Counted from the first letter of the stretch, positions 31,988 through 41,231 are shown. The stretch is 48,481 bases of DNA from JAGXQV01 sp964527565 (GCA_964527565.1 CAZGOY010000024.1:1-48481); one strand, 5' to 3'. Notes: generated by a model not told the origin, from the sequence alone. Numbers and translations: made by a program.

Positions 31988-33824
31988 TCACGATAACGGT
32001 CCCAGCACACGCAATACTTCTTCCAGCGTGGTCAGCCCCTGCCGCACCTTGTCGCGCGCGTCTTCGAACAGCGAGGTCATGCCCTGTTGTTTTGCCATGG
32101 CATTCAATTCCAGGATGCTCGCTCCGCCGGCGACCAGATGGCGCATGCGTTCGTCGAACGCCAGCACCTCGTAGATGCCCTGGCGTCCGCGATAACCGCT
32201 GCCGTGGCATTGCGGACAACCTTTTCCGCGCCAGAGTTTTTCTGTCCCGGAAAACAGATCGCCGAAACGCGCGCGCATTTCCGGGGGCGGGGTATCTTCC
32301 TCGCGGCAGGCATCGCAAATTCTGCGTACCAGGCGTTGCGCGATGATGCCTTCCAGCGCGGTCGAGACCACGAACGGCTTGAGGCCGAGATCGAAGAGGC
32401 GCGCGATGGTGGCCAGCGCGGAATTGGTGTGTGGCGTGGAATACACCAGGTGGCCGGTGAGGGCGGCGTGGAAGGCCACTTCGGCGGTTTCGAAATCGCG
32501 GATTTCGCCCAGCAGAATCACGTCCGGGTCCTGGCGCAGGATGGAACGCAGGATGAGCGGAAAGGTCAGGCCGATCTTCTCCTTGACCAGCACCTGTCCG
32601 GCCATGTCGAGATAATATTCCACCGGGTCTTCGATGGTGACGTAGTTCTTGTTCGGCGTGGCGTTGTGCTGGACCAGGCCGTACAGGGTGGTGGTCTTGC
32701 CGCTGCCGGTCGGGCCGGTGGCGAGAATGATGCCCTGCGGTTTTTCGACCATGGTGCGCACCCTGGCGAGGTCGGCGGGGGAAAACCCCAGCCCCTCGAT
32801 GCTCTTGGTCGCCGAATTGCGGTCGAGGATGCGCATCACCACTTTTTCGCCGTTGATGGTCGGCAGCGTGGAAATGCGCAAATCGACCACCCGCACCGGC
32901 GTCTTGACGGTAATGCGCCCATCCTGCGGATGGCGGCGCTCGCTGATGTCGAGTTCCGACATGACTTTCAGGCGCGATACCAGGGACGCGTGCAACTGGT
33001 GCGGGATGTTGATCTTGTCGATGAGTATGCCGTCGATGCGCAGACGCACCATCACGCTCTTGGTGCGCGGCTGGATGTGGATGTCGGAAGCGCCGAGGCG
33101 GATGGCCTCGAGAATGATGGCGTTGACCAGGCGGATGGTCGATCAGAAATTCCTTGCGCAGGATGCCGCGCAAGGTCTTTTCATTGATCCAGTCGCGTTC
33201 CAGCAGCAGCTTGATGACCGGTTCCTTCTGCGTCTGTTGCAGGCGGTGCAGTTCCTGCACTTGCTGGCTGTTGAGCAGGTTGCGCTTGTTGAGCATGATC
33301 GCCAGCTGGCTGCGATTGGTCACCGCCAGTTTCGACAGGGCGTTGATTTCGTGGTTTTTCTTGCTGTTTTCCGTTTGCAGGGCACGGTTTTTCCGGATCA
33401 GGTCGTATTGCTCCAGCGCCAGCGCTACCGTGACGCGCAGATCGTCGTCGTTCCACGGCTTGAGGATGAACTTGTAGACCGCGCCCTCGTTGATCGCGCC
33501 CATCACCGCAGCGGTGTCGGCATGGCCGGTGAGCATGATGCGGATCATGTCGGGGTGCAGTTCCCTGGCCTTGCGCAGCAATTCGCCGCCGGTCATGCCC
33601 GGCATCATGAAATCGGAAATGATCAGGTGGAAGGATTCCTTGCGCAGCAAGTCGAGCGCATCCTTGCCGTTGAAGGCCGGGATGATGTCGTAGTTTTCCT
33701 GGCGGAATACGCGTTGCAGCGACTTCAGCACGTTGGGTTCGTCGTCCACCAGAAGCAGGCGGTAGCGCTGTTGCGGCGGAAGTTGCTGAAGTTTTTGAAT
33801 CAACGCGGGAGCTATTGTGCTCAT
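31988..33824 (-). pseudogene. Response regulator fused to PilB/GspE-type ATPase, frameshifted
   Basis: Residues 1-140 are a receiver domain (LLLVDDEPNVL, phosphoacceptor Asp in LIISDFMMPGMTG, KPWNDDDLR). A linker with a MshEN/GspE-N-like part follows (QQVQELHRLQQ ... LRGILRKEFLID). Near 33140 the coding frame shifts. The continuation, read in another frame, is TIRLVNAIILEAIRLGASDI and then a complete secretion-type ATPase: Walker A GPTGSGKTTT, Asp box LLGEIRDFETAE, HTNSA, and zinc pairs CDAC and CPQC. One extra or two missing bases would explain it. It may be a recent mutation, a sequencing error or real recoding. GGAGG precedes the ATG. Such ATPases power type IV pilus or type II secretion assembly. 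Confidence 0.82.
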
Positions 33825-33850
33825 ATCGACCTCCAGATAACAACGCAATT

Positions 33851-33964
33851 TCAAGATAACAAAACGGGGTTGCCTTGGCAAAGGGGAAGCCGATAGCAAT
33901 AAATCAGTGAAAGCCGCGCGCTGAGGATATTAGGTTCGTCGTCCACGAGCGGGATGCGGTGCAT
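33851..33964 (-). pseudogene. 5' remnant of a response-regulator gene
   Basis: On the minus strand an ATG preceded by TAGGAGACG starts MHRIPLVDDEPNILSA, nearly identical to the first residues of the intact regulator at 34790-35344 (MHRILLVDDEPNILSA), including its ribosome-binding site. Similarity stops after about 17 codons, and a stop codon comes 20 codons later. This is a truncated duplicate lying between vapC and the regulator-ATPase gene, probably left by recombination. Confidence 0.8.
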
Positions 33965-33987
33965 CATCGTCTCCTATGCGGTTTTAC

Positions 33988-34437
33988 TCAGTTTTGTCGG
34001 CACTGTGGCGCCAATAGATCGCAGGGCAGATCGTGCTGCCTGGCGGCAGCGGCCATGCCGATGTCAAAGGTCGCAAGCCGCGCGCCCGTGCGCCTGCAAA
34101 CTGCCAAGTGCAGCGCGTCGGCGGCGCGCAGCGGCGCAGCGATTTGATCGCACAGCGTCGCCGCCGCGTCGAAGTCCTTGGCCTCGACATCCACGAGCCG
34201 CAAGCGCGCGGCGCTAAAGCGCCGGAACATCGCCAGGGCGGCGGCCTGTTCGGCTGCGGTAATCGTGCCGGTGCGTACCTTGAGCGCGAGCGCCGATGAA
34301 AACTCGGTAACCGCCCAACGTGAAGCCAACAGAAATTCATCGCGGGTATCCGACAGGTAAGCTTTGGCAGACTCGGTGCCCAGCTCCCGCACCAGCGCGG
34401 CAACGATCAGCGAAGTATCGAGGTAGCGGCGCATCAA
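33988..34437 (-). CDS. vapC: VapC-type PIN domain toxin
   Basis: A 149-residue PIN ribonuclease. The four acidic positions are Asp7 (RYLDTSLIVA), Glu45 (AVTEFSSAL), Asp107 (RAADALHLAV) and Asp125 (LATFDIGM). The layout matches VapC toxins that cleave RNA and are held inactive by a small antitoxin. It overlaps the upstream antitoxin gene by 4 nt. The pair interrupts a two-component signalling cluster, with a regulator remnant immediately downstream, so it was probably inserted. Confidence 0.9.
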   Translation of the reverse strand: MMRRYLDTSLIVAALVRELGTESAKAYLSDTRDEFLLASRWAVTEFSSALALKVRTGTITAAEQAAALAMFRRFSAARLRLVDVEAKDFDAAATLCDQIAAPLRAADALHLAVCRRTGARLATFDIGMAAAARQHDLPCDLLAPQCRQN

Positions 34438-34682
34438 TAGCGCGCTTCGTCGCGCATGCGGCGCAGCAATTCGCCGGCATCGGGGCCGGGGTGCATGGGC
34501 TGGCTATCGACGAAGGCGAACAGTTCCGCCATGTCGAATCCATCAAGTGCCGCAGACGGTTCCGGCACGATGCGCGCGACAGCCAGACCGCGACGGGTGA
34601 TGACGATTTCCTCGCCGGCCTCGACTTCCGCCAGCACAGCGGACAGACGGGATTTGGCGGTAGCTACGGTGACGGTGCGCAT
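34434..34682 (-). CDS. vapB: Phd/YefM-type antitoxin of the VapC pair
   Basis: An 82-residue antitoxin. The N-terminal DNA-binding fold (VTVATAKSRLSAVLAEVEAG, then EEIVITRRGLAVARIVP) is of the Phd/YefM type. The acidic/aromatic tail (DMAELFAFVDSQPMHPGPDA) would wrap the toxin. GGAG lies upstream of the ATG, and the stop overlaps the vapC start. Autorepression is expected; the 107 nt upstream (34683-34789) contain no gene and should hold the promoter. Confidence 0.88.
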   Translation of the reverse strand: MRTVTVATAKSRLSAVLAEVEAGEEIVITRRGLAVARIVPEPSAALDGFDMAELFAFVDSQPMHPGPDAGELLRRMRDEARY

Positions 34683-34789
34683 GGGGTCTCCAAAATGAAA
34701 TGACTACTTGACCAGTTTAGTGGAGCGGCGCCTGTTTTTCAATCTGGCTCAGGGTGAGACCTGCTGAATTTTCAATGGATAATCTGGGT

Positions 34790-35344
34790 TCATGTCTGAT
34801 CTTCTTCATCGAGCAGCACTTCACCGTTGGGCCCCCAGTTCACCTTGGTGATTCCCGGCGATTCGGCTTCCAGGCGGCGCAGTGCCATCTCCTGCCGACT
34901 GATGACGCCGCGCTGGGCGCGCACTTCATCGGCCAGGCGCTGGTTTTCCAGGAGCAAATCGTGATGTGCCAGCGCCTGCGCCAGCGCGGCGCGCAATTCG
35001 GTATCGTGCCAGGGCTTGGCAATGAAACGGTGGATATGTGCCTCGTTGATGGCGCCGAACAGGGCGTCGAAATCGGCGTAGCCGCTGAGGATCAGGCGTA
35101 CCGCGTTCGGCTGGATTTCGCTGAATGCCTTGAGAAAGGCCACGCCATCCATTTCCGGCATGCGGTAGTCGGAAATCACCGCATCGAAGGCCACGCCTTC
35201 CTGCGCGCGCTGCAAGGCCGCGCGGGGCGAGGAGGCCGTTTCCACTTCGAGATTTTCCCCGGTGCTGTTCAGCGGCGCGGCAAACAGGCGGCGCAGGGCA
35301 CTGAGGATGTTGGGTTCGTCGTCGACCAGCAGAATGCGGTGCAT
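34790..35344 (-). CDS. Response regulator with short C-terminal tail
   Basis: A 184-residue protein. The receiver domain (1-125) has the acidic pair VDDEP, phosphoacceptor Asp59 in AVISDYRMPEMDG, Ser in LILSGYAD and Lys in IAKPWHD. The remaining 60 residues are a coiled coil (AHHDLLLENQRLADEVRAQR) plus a short tail (WGPNGEVLLDEE), with no DNA-binding or enzymatic output. It probably acts by protein-protein contact or phosphotransfer. It follows the HAMP-PAS kinase gene by about 100 nt. Its 5' end is duplicated at 33851-33964. Confidence 0.88.
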   Translation of the reverse strand: MHRILLVDDEPNILSALRRLFAAPLNSTGENLEVETASSPRAALQRAQEGVAFDAVISDYRMPEMDGVAFLKAFSEIQPNAVRLILSGYADFDALFGAINEAHIHRFIAKPWHDTELRAALAQALAHHDLLLENQRLADEVRAQRGVISRQEMALRRLEAESPGITKVNWGPNGEVLLDEEDQT

Positions 35345-35446
35345 CGTCGTCTCCTAAAGAGGGTTTTTTACGATAGCTTTATGCCGCTCCCACGAAAGTT
35401 TGTCAAAATTTATGAAATCTTCGGGTTAAACGGCTACCTCACCACA

Positions 35447-37318
35447 TTATGGGGCCAATGTCTCAACCTGTACCGCCGGCAGGGTGAAAAGGAAGGTGGT
35501 GCCTTCGCCGGGTGACGATTCCAGCCAGATCTTCCCGCCGTGGCGCTCGACGATACGCTTGCATACCGCCAGCCCGATGCCGGTGCCGGGATAGTCTCCG
35601 CGGCCGTGCAGGCGCTGGAAGATCACAAAGATACGCCCGAAGTCTTCTGCGGCGATGCCGATGCCGTTGTCGCGCACCGAAAACAGCCATTCCTTGTCCT
35701 GCCTGCGCGCGCTGACGTGGACCTGGGGGGGCGCCGCGCCGTGGAACTTGATGGCGTTGCCGACCAGATTCTGGAACAGTTGCGTGAGTTGCGAGCCATC
35801 CGCCATCACGGTGGGCAGCGGGTCGTGGGAAACCGTGGCGGCGCTGTCCGCGACGGCCAGTTGCAGGTTGTCGAGCGCAGCGGCGAGCGCCTGGTAGCTG
35901 TCTATCGGCTCGAAAGGTCTGCCGCGCGTGCCGACGCGCGAATACAGCAGCAGGTCGTTGATCAGGCGTTGCATACGCGTGGCGCCATCCACCGCGAAGC
36001 CGATGAATTCGTCGGCGTCCGCGTCGAGCTTGCCGCGATAGCGTTTCGCCAGCAACTGCACGTAGCTGGAAACCATGCGTAGCGGTTCCTGCAAGTCGTG
36101 CGAGGCGATGTAGGCGAACTGCTCCAGTTCCTGATTGGAGCGGGCCAGGTCTTCCGATTTTAAAGCCAGCGCCTCTTCTGCTTTTTTGCGTTCCGTGATG
36201 TCGCGCAGAATGTGGACGGCACCGATGATTTGGCCGCTGTCGTCGCGTATCGGGCTGAACGAAATTTCATAGGGGTTGCGTTGCAGCCGGGTGGAACCGA
36301 ATTCGCTGCTGAGGGAGAAGGATTCGCCGTCGAGGGCGCGCGTCCACAGGGCGATGCTGTTATCCATCTCCTCCGGCAGATGCGCCAATGCCTCGAACAG
36401 ACTCATGCCCTGGTGGATGCTCTTGCCGAAAATTTTCTCGAACTCCCTGGCGAAGGCGTTGTTGAAGGCGAGATAGCGGTAACCGGTGTCCACTGCGGCG
36501 ATCAGGTCGGGAGAGCCGTCGATAATACTGAGCAGGCGCGCGTTGGCATGCCTCAGATCATTCTGGTATTCGTGGATACGCTGTTCGTCGTTTTCCAGCG
36601 CGCCGAGCATCTGGTTGAAGTCGTCTCCCAGCTTGCCGATTTCGTCCTTGCGCGCGATGTCGATACGAAAGCCGCGTTCGCCGGAACGCACGCGCGTGGT
36701 GCCGTCAGCCAGTATTTTCAGGCGCCGGGTGAGCCAGCGCGCCATCATGACGGCAAACAGGGTTCCCATCGCTATGGCCGCCAGCGTGAATAGAAAGCCG
36801 TGAATCCTGGCTTGGCGCAGGCTGTCGGCAATGCGGGTCTGCCCCAGGCCGACGCGCGCCCAGCCAAGAAAACGGTTGCCGGCCATTACCGGCACCGCGA
36901 TATCGATGGTGTCATCACCGGCGTGCAGCGTCTCGGCAATGGGCGGGCTGCCAAGCAGGGCGCGGCTGCGTTCATCCCGCAGGTAGAGGCCGATGTTGCC
37001 GGGTTCATTGTGACCCAGTACGCGCAGGTCGCGCGTCAGCAGCATGGCGTAGCGCAGTTCAGGATAGCGCGTTACCGACAGGATCACTTCCTGCAGGCCG
37101 ACTACATCGTTGGACAATACCCACGAGGTGCTGCTGGTGGCCAGGGTTTGCGCCAGGCTGGCGGCCTGTTCCCGGCTTTGCTGGCGCAGAAAATCCTGCT
37201 GGTTGCCGACCATGTCGGCGACCAGCAGGGTCATGGCCACGGTGTGTACGAGAATCACCCCGGCAATCAATTGATGGCGGATGGATGCTTGCCAGAAATC
37301 GCGGAGGGCATTCAGCAT
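35447..37318 (-). CDS. HAMP-PAS sensor histidine kinase
   Basis: A 623-residue membrane sensor kinase. A membrane segment (about 14-35), a periplasmic sensor region (about 36-175), a second segment (about 178-198), HAMP (about 200-250), PAS (about 270-390) and a phytochrome-type transmitter follow in order. The phosphoacceptor is His407 in ASHDLQEPLR, and the ATPase domain has NLVGNAIKFH, DNGIGI and GTGIGLAVCKRIVERHGG. The start is placed at ATG just after the stop of the PhnD-like gene; a longer frame upstream is a shadow. The upstream lipoprotein is a likely ligand-binding accessory. Confidence 0.88.
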   Translation of the reverse strand: MLNALRDFWQASIRHQLIAGVILVHTVAMTLLVADMVGNQQDFLRQQSREQAASLAQTLATSSTSWVLSNDVVGLQEVILSVTRYPELRYAMLLTRDLRVLGHNEPGNIGLYLRDERSRALLGSPPIAETLHAGDDTIDIAVPVMAGNRFLGWARVGLGQTRIADSLRQARIHGFLFTLAAIAMGTLFAVMMARWLTRRLKILADGTTRVRSGERGFRIDIARKDEIGKLGDDFNQMLGALENDEQRIHEYQNDLRHANARLLSIIDGSPDLIAAVDTGYRYLAFNNAFAREFEKIFGKSIHQGMSLFEALAHLPEEMDNSIALWTRALDGESFSLSSEFGSTRLQRNPYEISFSPIRDDSGQIIGAVHILRDITERKKAEEALALKSEDLARSNQELEQFAYIASHDLQEPLRMVSSYVQLLAKRYRGKLDADADEFIGFAVDGATRMQRLINDLLLYSRVGTRGRPFEPIDSYQALAAALDNLQLAVADSAATVSHDPLPTVMADGSQLTQLFQNLVGNAIKFHGAAPPQVHVSARRQDKEWLFSVRDNGIGIAAEDFGRIFVIFQRLHGRGDYPGTGIGLAVCKRIVERHGGKIWLESSPGEGTTFLFTLPAVQVETLAP

Positions 37319-37319
37319 G

Positions 37320-38261
37320 TCATGGGTCGAGGGGGCGCACCGTGTTGCTGAACTTTTCGACGAAGTCGCGTACCGGCGCATAGCTGTCGTTATTGGCCGC
37401 TTCGAAGCGTGACAGGGGGAGGCGGGCCAGTATGGCCTGTCCTTCCGGGTTATCCTGCAATGTGAACAGGATTTGCGCAACTTTTTCCAGCAAGGCCGGG
37501 GGGAAATCATCGCGCGCCACCAGGCCGTTGTTGAGCAGCGCTTCAGTGGTCCACTGGATTTTCAGTTGCTTGGCAATCTCGCCGTGTTCTTTTTCGAAGG
37601 ATAGCCACGGTGGCGGCCAGGTGGCTCCGGCTACGGTATTGCCGAGGTAGACATTCATGATGGAGGATTCCTGCGAGCCGACGTAATGCGCATCGTAGGC
37701 GTCCAGCGGCAACCCGTTCCGGTGCAGGAAAAATTGCGGCATCATGGTGGCGGCCAGCGCGCTCTTGGCGGGAAAACTGACGGCCTTGCCCTTCAGGTCG
37801 GCTACCGTTTTGATGCCGCTATCGCGGCGCACGATGAAAATGCCGCGAAACATGTCGTCATCGCCCATTTTGCCGAAAACCCGGTAGCCGTACTTGAGCG
37901 AGTTGAGCGTCTGGAAGGGATTGGGCAGCGCCAAGTCGAAGTGGCGATTGTAAAGTTTCTTGTCGTATTCGTCGTAATCGCGCGACGCCTCCAGCGTGAA
38001 ACGGGCCTCCGGGATGCGCGCGTTGAGCAAATCGACGAGCGGGCCGTACACCTGGAACAAGCGGTCGGGATTATGCAGCGGGTGTACGCCGAACAGATAG
38101 GTTTTCCCGGTTTGCAACGCGGTGTGCGGCTGCTTGCTGAATTCCGGGCGGTAGCTTTCCTGCGAGTCGTTCCCGCCGCAGCCATTCAGGAGCAGCATTG
38201 CCGCCAGCCACAGCGCAACCCGTAACCAGTTGTTGCGCAAACTAGCCAGGCGCCTGTCCAT
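37320..38261 (-). CDS. PhnD-like periplasmic binding lipoprotein
   Basis: A 313-residue solute-binding protein of the phosphate/phosphonate (PhnD/SsuA-like) type. An N-terminal signal with lipobox LLLNGC predicts lipid anchoring. The fold signatures are YLFGVHPLHNPDRLFQVYGP, DLALPNPFQTL and VADLKGKAVSFPAKSALAAT. No transporter permease or ATPase is nearby; instead a sensor kinase follows with only 1 nt between stop and start. Such proteins can serve as sensors, as in TtrS-like kinases that carry a PhnD-like domain. The ligand is unknown. The start at MDRRLASL is preferred to one 9 codons upstream. Confidence 0.85.
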   Translation of the reverse strand: MDRRLASLRNNWLRVALWLAAMLLLNGCGGNDSQESYRPEFSKQPHTALQTGKTYLFGVHPLHNPDRLFQVYGPLVDLLNARIPEARFTLEASRDYDEYDKKLYNRHFDLALPNPFQTLNSLKYGYRVFGKMGDDDMFRGIFIVRRDSGIKTVADLKGKAVSFPAKSALAATMMPQFFLHRNGLPLDAYDAHYVGSQESSIMNVYLGNTVAGATWPPPWLSFEKEHGEIAKQLKIQWTTEALLNNGLVARDDFPPALLEKVAQILFTLQDNPEGQAILARLPLSRFEAANNDSYAPVRDFVEKFSNTVRPLDP

Positions 38262-38294
38262 GCTCCAGACCGCTCGTTGCGCCGTCACAGGAAA

Positions 38295-38957
38295 TCATTT
38301 TTCGTTTTCCACCCACTGCACCGCAAAACGCACCAGTTCTGCGGCGGTTCTCAAAGCCAGCTTGTCCTTGATGTTGGCGCGGTGTGCTTCGACGGTCTTG
38401 ACGCTGCGTTTCAACTCGCGGGCGATTTCGCCGGTGCCGAAGCCCTGCCCGATCATGCGCAGGATTTCCAGTTCGCGGTTGCTCAGGTTGGCGACCGGGG
38501 AAATATCGGTGGCGTCCGCACGGTTGTCGATCAGGCGCTGCAACATGCGCGAGCGCATCTTTTCGCTGACGTAGATGTCCCCCTGCATGATCTGGCGAAT
38601 GGCGGTGAGGATTTTCTCCGTCGCCTCCTGCTTCATGATGTAGCCGCGCGCGCCGGCTCGCAGGGCGCGTTCCGCGTACAGGGATTCGTCGTGCATGGAC
38701 ATCACCAGCACAGGGAGTTCGTAATCGCGCTGGCGCAACATCTGGATCAGTTCGATGCCGGAAACGCCGGTCAAGGAAATATCGACGATGGCAATGTCAT
38801 GCCGACAGGTTTTCATTCTGGTCATGGCCGCGTCGGCATCTCCCGCTTCACAGCACACGCACATGTCATCCTCGCGGTTGATCAACTGGGCAATGCCCTG
38901 GCGCACGATGGGATGGTCATCAACGATGATGATGCGGTGTTTTCCGGTATGTTCCAT
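38295..38957 (-). CDS. NarL/FixJ-type LuxR response regulator
   Basis: A 220-residue transcription regulator. The receiver domain has IIIVDDHPIVRQG, phosphoacceptor Asp59 (AIVDISLTGVSG) and Lys in GYIMKQEAT. The LuxR helix-turn-helix is at about 153-213 (LSNRELEILRMIGQGFGTGE, then IARELKRSVKTVEAH). It lies 9 nt after the CHASE-PAS kinase gene, so the two form a cognate pair. The 33 nt before the lipoprotein gene suggest possible cotranscription of both signalling modules. Confidence 0.93.
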   Translation of the reverse strand: MEHTGKHRIIIVDDHPIVRQGIAQLINREDDMCVCCEAGDADAAMTRMKTCRHDIAIVDISLTGVSGIELIQMLRQRDYELPVLVMSMHDESLYAERALRAGARGYIMKQEATEKILTAIRQIMQGDIYVSEKMRSRMLQRLIDNRADATDISPVANLSNRELEILRMIGQGFGTGEIARELKRSVKTVEAHRANIKDKLALRTAAELVRFAVQWVENEK

Positions 38958-38966
38958 AAGGTTCGT

Positions 38967-41099
38967 TTACGTTTCTTCGTGGGAGGCGTTGACTGAAACG
39001 GAAACCACGCTGCCTTGTCCGGCATTTTCTTCAATTTTAAGGGACGAACCGACCATTTTCGTGCGATAACGCATGATGTGCAGGCCCATGCCGTCGCTGT
39101 TCTCCCAAATGTCGGGATTGTAGCCGATGCCGTTGTCAGTCACTTTCAGCAAGATGTTGCCGCCAACGCGCGCCAATTCGATCAGGATACGCTCCGCCCG
39201 TCCATGCCTGATGGCGTTGAGCACGGCTTCCTGAGCGATGCGGTAGAGGTTGATGGCAACGACATTGTCATACACTAGCACAGGTTCGTCGCACTGGAAA
39301 GCGCAGTCAGTCCCGTAAAGCGTCTGGGTGTTGGCCGCCAGATGTTCGAGCGCCGCCATCAGACCATTCGCTTCCAGTTCCACCGGAAACAGGCCGCGTG
39401 CCAAGGCGCGCGTGCGCGAAATGGCGATGTTGACGAGTTGCACAATTTCGGCCGCATCGAACTTCTCCGGCAATGTCTGACTGGCCAGCTTCTGTTCCAG
39501 GGCTTTGCCGAGGAAAGCAATGCCGGTGAGATGTTGTCCCAACCCGTCGTGCAATTCCTGGCCGATGCGTTTTTGCTCATCTTCGGCGACATGGATAATT
39601 TCCTTTTCCAGGCGGCGGCGTTCGCTGATTTCGTTGTTCAGTTCGCTGTTGGAACGAGCCAGTTCGCGGGTACGCTCGTCGACGCGAATTTCCAGTTCGT
39701 CGCGAGTCTGGCGCAAGGTTTCTTCGACGTTGTGGCGTACCGCAATTTCATTGAGCAGTTGGCGGTTGGCGATTTCCAGTTCGCGGGTACGTTTTTTTAC
39801 ATCCTTTTCCAGATGGGCGTGGGCATCGTGCAACAGCTTTTCCGCTTGTTTTTGCTGGGTGATATCGAGGATCAGACCGTTGAAATGCTTGAGGCGGCCA
39901 TCGGCGCCGAATACCGGCGTACAGATGGCGTGTATCCAGCGCCATCCCTTGTCCGGGTGTTTCCAGCGCGACTGTACGTTGTAAGTGCTTTCCTCCGCCA
40001 CCGCCCTGGCGACCCCTTCGTTGATCAGGTGCAAATCGTCCGGGTGGACCCGCTCCTGCCACGCCTGACGATCGTTGAGGTCGTCGATGCCCATCACTTC
40101 TCTGATCGAAGGGCTGCACAGCGTGGCGTGAAAGCCGTATGGCGGGGCGAGATCGGGTTCCAGGCGCAAGATGATGAAATCCCGCGCATTTTCCAGCAAG
40201 GAGCGGAAATTGGCTTCGCTTTCCTTCAGTTTGCGGGTGGCTTGTTCGATTTCCTCGCGCAGTCGGGCGGGGTTGCGGGTGAGAAACCAGACCAGGGTGC
40301 CGGCCAGCAGCGCCAGCAGAATGCCGCCGTAACGCAGCCATAGGGTGCCGGGGGTATCCCAGCCTTCCTTGTGGGTGGCGGCAATTTGCCAGGAGCCGTC
40401 AGGCAGGCTGATGTCGAGCCGCACCGAGTCCGGTTCGAAAACCTGCGGTTTTCCCCAGAAGGTTTCGCCGCGCGCACCCAGGCCATCCTTGCCGCGCAGG
40501 GCGAACGTCAGGGAGGGGTGGGGACGTTCGAGGCCGGCTTCTGCAAATAGCGTGTTCTGGTCGATCAAGATCGATGCCAGCCCCCAGTAGCGCCCATCCG
40601 CCAGAAAAACCGGGGTGCGGCTGACCAGCGCCGTGCCGCCCTGCACCAGTATGAAGGGGCCGTTCACCACGGTTTTGCGCGTGCTGATGGCGCGTTGCGC
40701 GGCTTCCCGCGAGGTGTGGTGTTCCAGCAATTTCAGGCCCATTGCCGGTTCGTTGCCCTTCAGCGGGTGAATGTGACTGACGATGTTGCCGCGCGCCAGT
40801 TGGATGCTGTGAATGCCCGCCTGCTGCTTGATGAGCGCCGCAGCGAATTCGTTGAATTCCCGGTCGCCGAGATGGGGGTTGTTGCTGACGAAGGCCGCCA
40901 GGCCGCGCGTCAGGTAAAGCCGTGAATTGAGCGCACTTTCGATACGAGCGCGAATTTGGCTGAGGTGGTTGAGCGCGTCGGCGTGATTCTTTTGGCTGAG
41001 ATAGTCGCGCTCCATCCTGTCCAGCTTGAAGGTGGCGGCCAGGATAATGGCCGCCGTGAGAGATGCGAAAAGGAGCGGTAGCAGCTTGTTTTTGTCCAT
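38967..41099 (-). CDS. CHASE-PAS NarX-type sensor histidine kinase
   Basis: A 710-residue membrane kinase. A membrane segment (about 7-24), a periplasmic CHASE domain (about 60-250; FNEFAAALIKQQAGIHSIQL, RTPVFLADGRYWGLASILID) and a second segment (about 270-290) precede a PAS/PAC domain (about 310-430), a long coiled coil and a HisKA_3 transmitter. The phosphoacceptor is His517 in RIGQELHDGLGQHL. The ATPase domain has AVLNAIRHG and DNGIGYNP with GMGLHIM. The chosen ATG places the first membrane helix at the N-terminus. It pairs with the downstream NarL-type regulator. Confidence 0.92.
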   Translation of the reverse strand: MDKNKLLPLLFASLTAAIILAATFKLDRMERDYLSQKNHADALNHLSQIRARIESALNSRLYLTRGLAAFVSNNPHLGDREFNEFAAALIKQQAGIHSIQLARGNIVSHIHPLKGNEPAMGLKLLEHHTSREAAQRAISTRKTVVNGPFILVQGGTALVSRTPVFLADGRYWGLASILIDQNTLFAEAGLERPHPSLTFALRGKDGLGARGETFWGKPQVFEPDSVRLDISLPDGSWQIAATHKEGWDTPGTLWLRYGGILLALLAGTLVWFLTRNPARLREEIEQATRKLKESEANFRSLLENARDFIILRLEPDLAPPYGFHATLCSPSIREVMGIDDLNDRQAWQERVHPDDLHLINEGVARAVAEESTYNVQSRWKHPDKGWRWIHAICTPVFGADGRLKHFNGLILDITQQKQAEKLLHDAHAHLEKDVKKRTRELEIANRQLLNEIAVRHNVEETLRQTRDELEIRVDERTRELARSNSELNNEISERRRLEKEIIHVAEDEQKRIGQELHDGLGQHLTGIAFLGKALEQKLASQTLPEKFDAAEIVQLVNIAISRTRALARGLFPVELEANGLMAALEHLAANTQTLYGTDCAFQCDEPVLVYDNVVAINLYRIAQEAVLNAIRHGRAERILIELARVGGNILLKVTDNGIGYNPDIWENSDGMGLHIMRYRTKMVGSSLKIEENAGQGSVVSVSVNASHEET

Positions 41100-41208
41100 C
41101 AAGTTCGGGCAAGCGGTCGTCAAATAACCGGGACAATCTATCACGTGGCCCACTTGGCGCATATAGGGATAACCCCTAGGCGCAGCGCTTGTATGCGGGT
41201 GGTCTTGG

Positions 41209-41231
41209 CTGTAACATTACTGTAATATTCG
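41209..41231 (+). promoter_or_regulatory. Pho box upstream of pstC
   Basis: CTGTAACATTACTGTAATA contains two direct CTGTAA heptad starts at 41209 and 41220, 11 bp apart with an AT-rich spacer, matching the PhoB box layout. It lies 100 nt before pstC and predicts induction under phosphate starvation. The rest of 41100-41330 shows no gene. Confidence 0.75.

Noticed and set aside
31968..33130. Continuation of the regulator frame past 33140
   Set aside because: After the frame change the translation becomes His/Arg/Pro-rich without motifs, whereas another frame gives a perfect secretion ATPase.
37319..37510. 64-codon N-terminal extension of the HAMP-PAS kinase frame
   Set aside because: It overlaps the end of the PhnD-like gene and lacks protein character; the membrane helix begins after the internal ATG.
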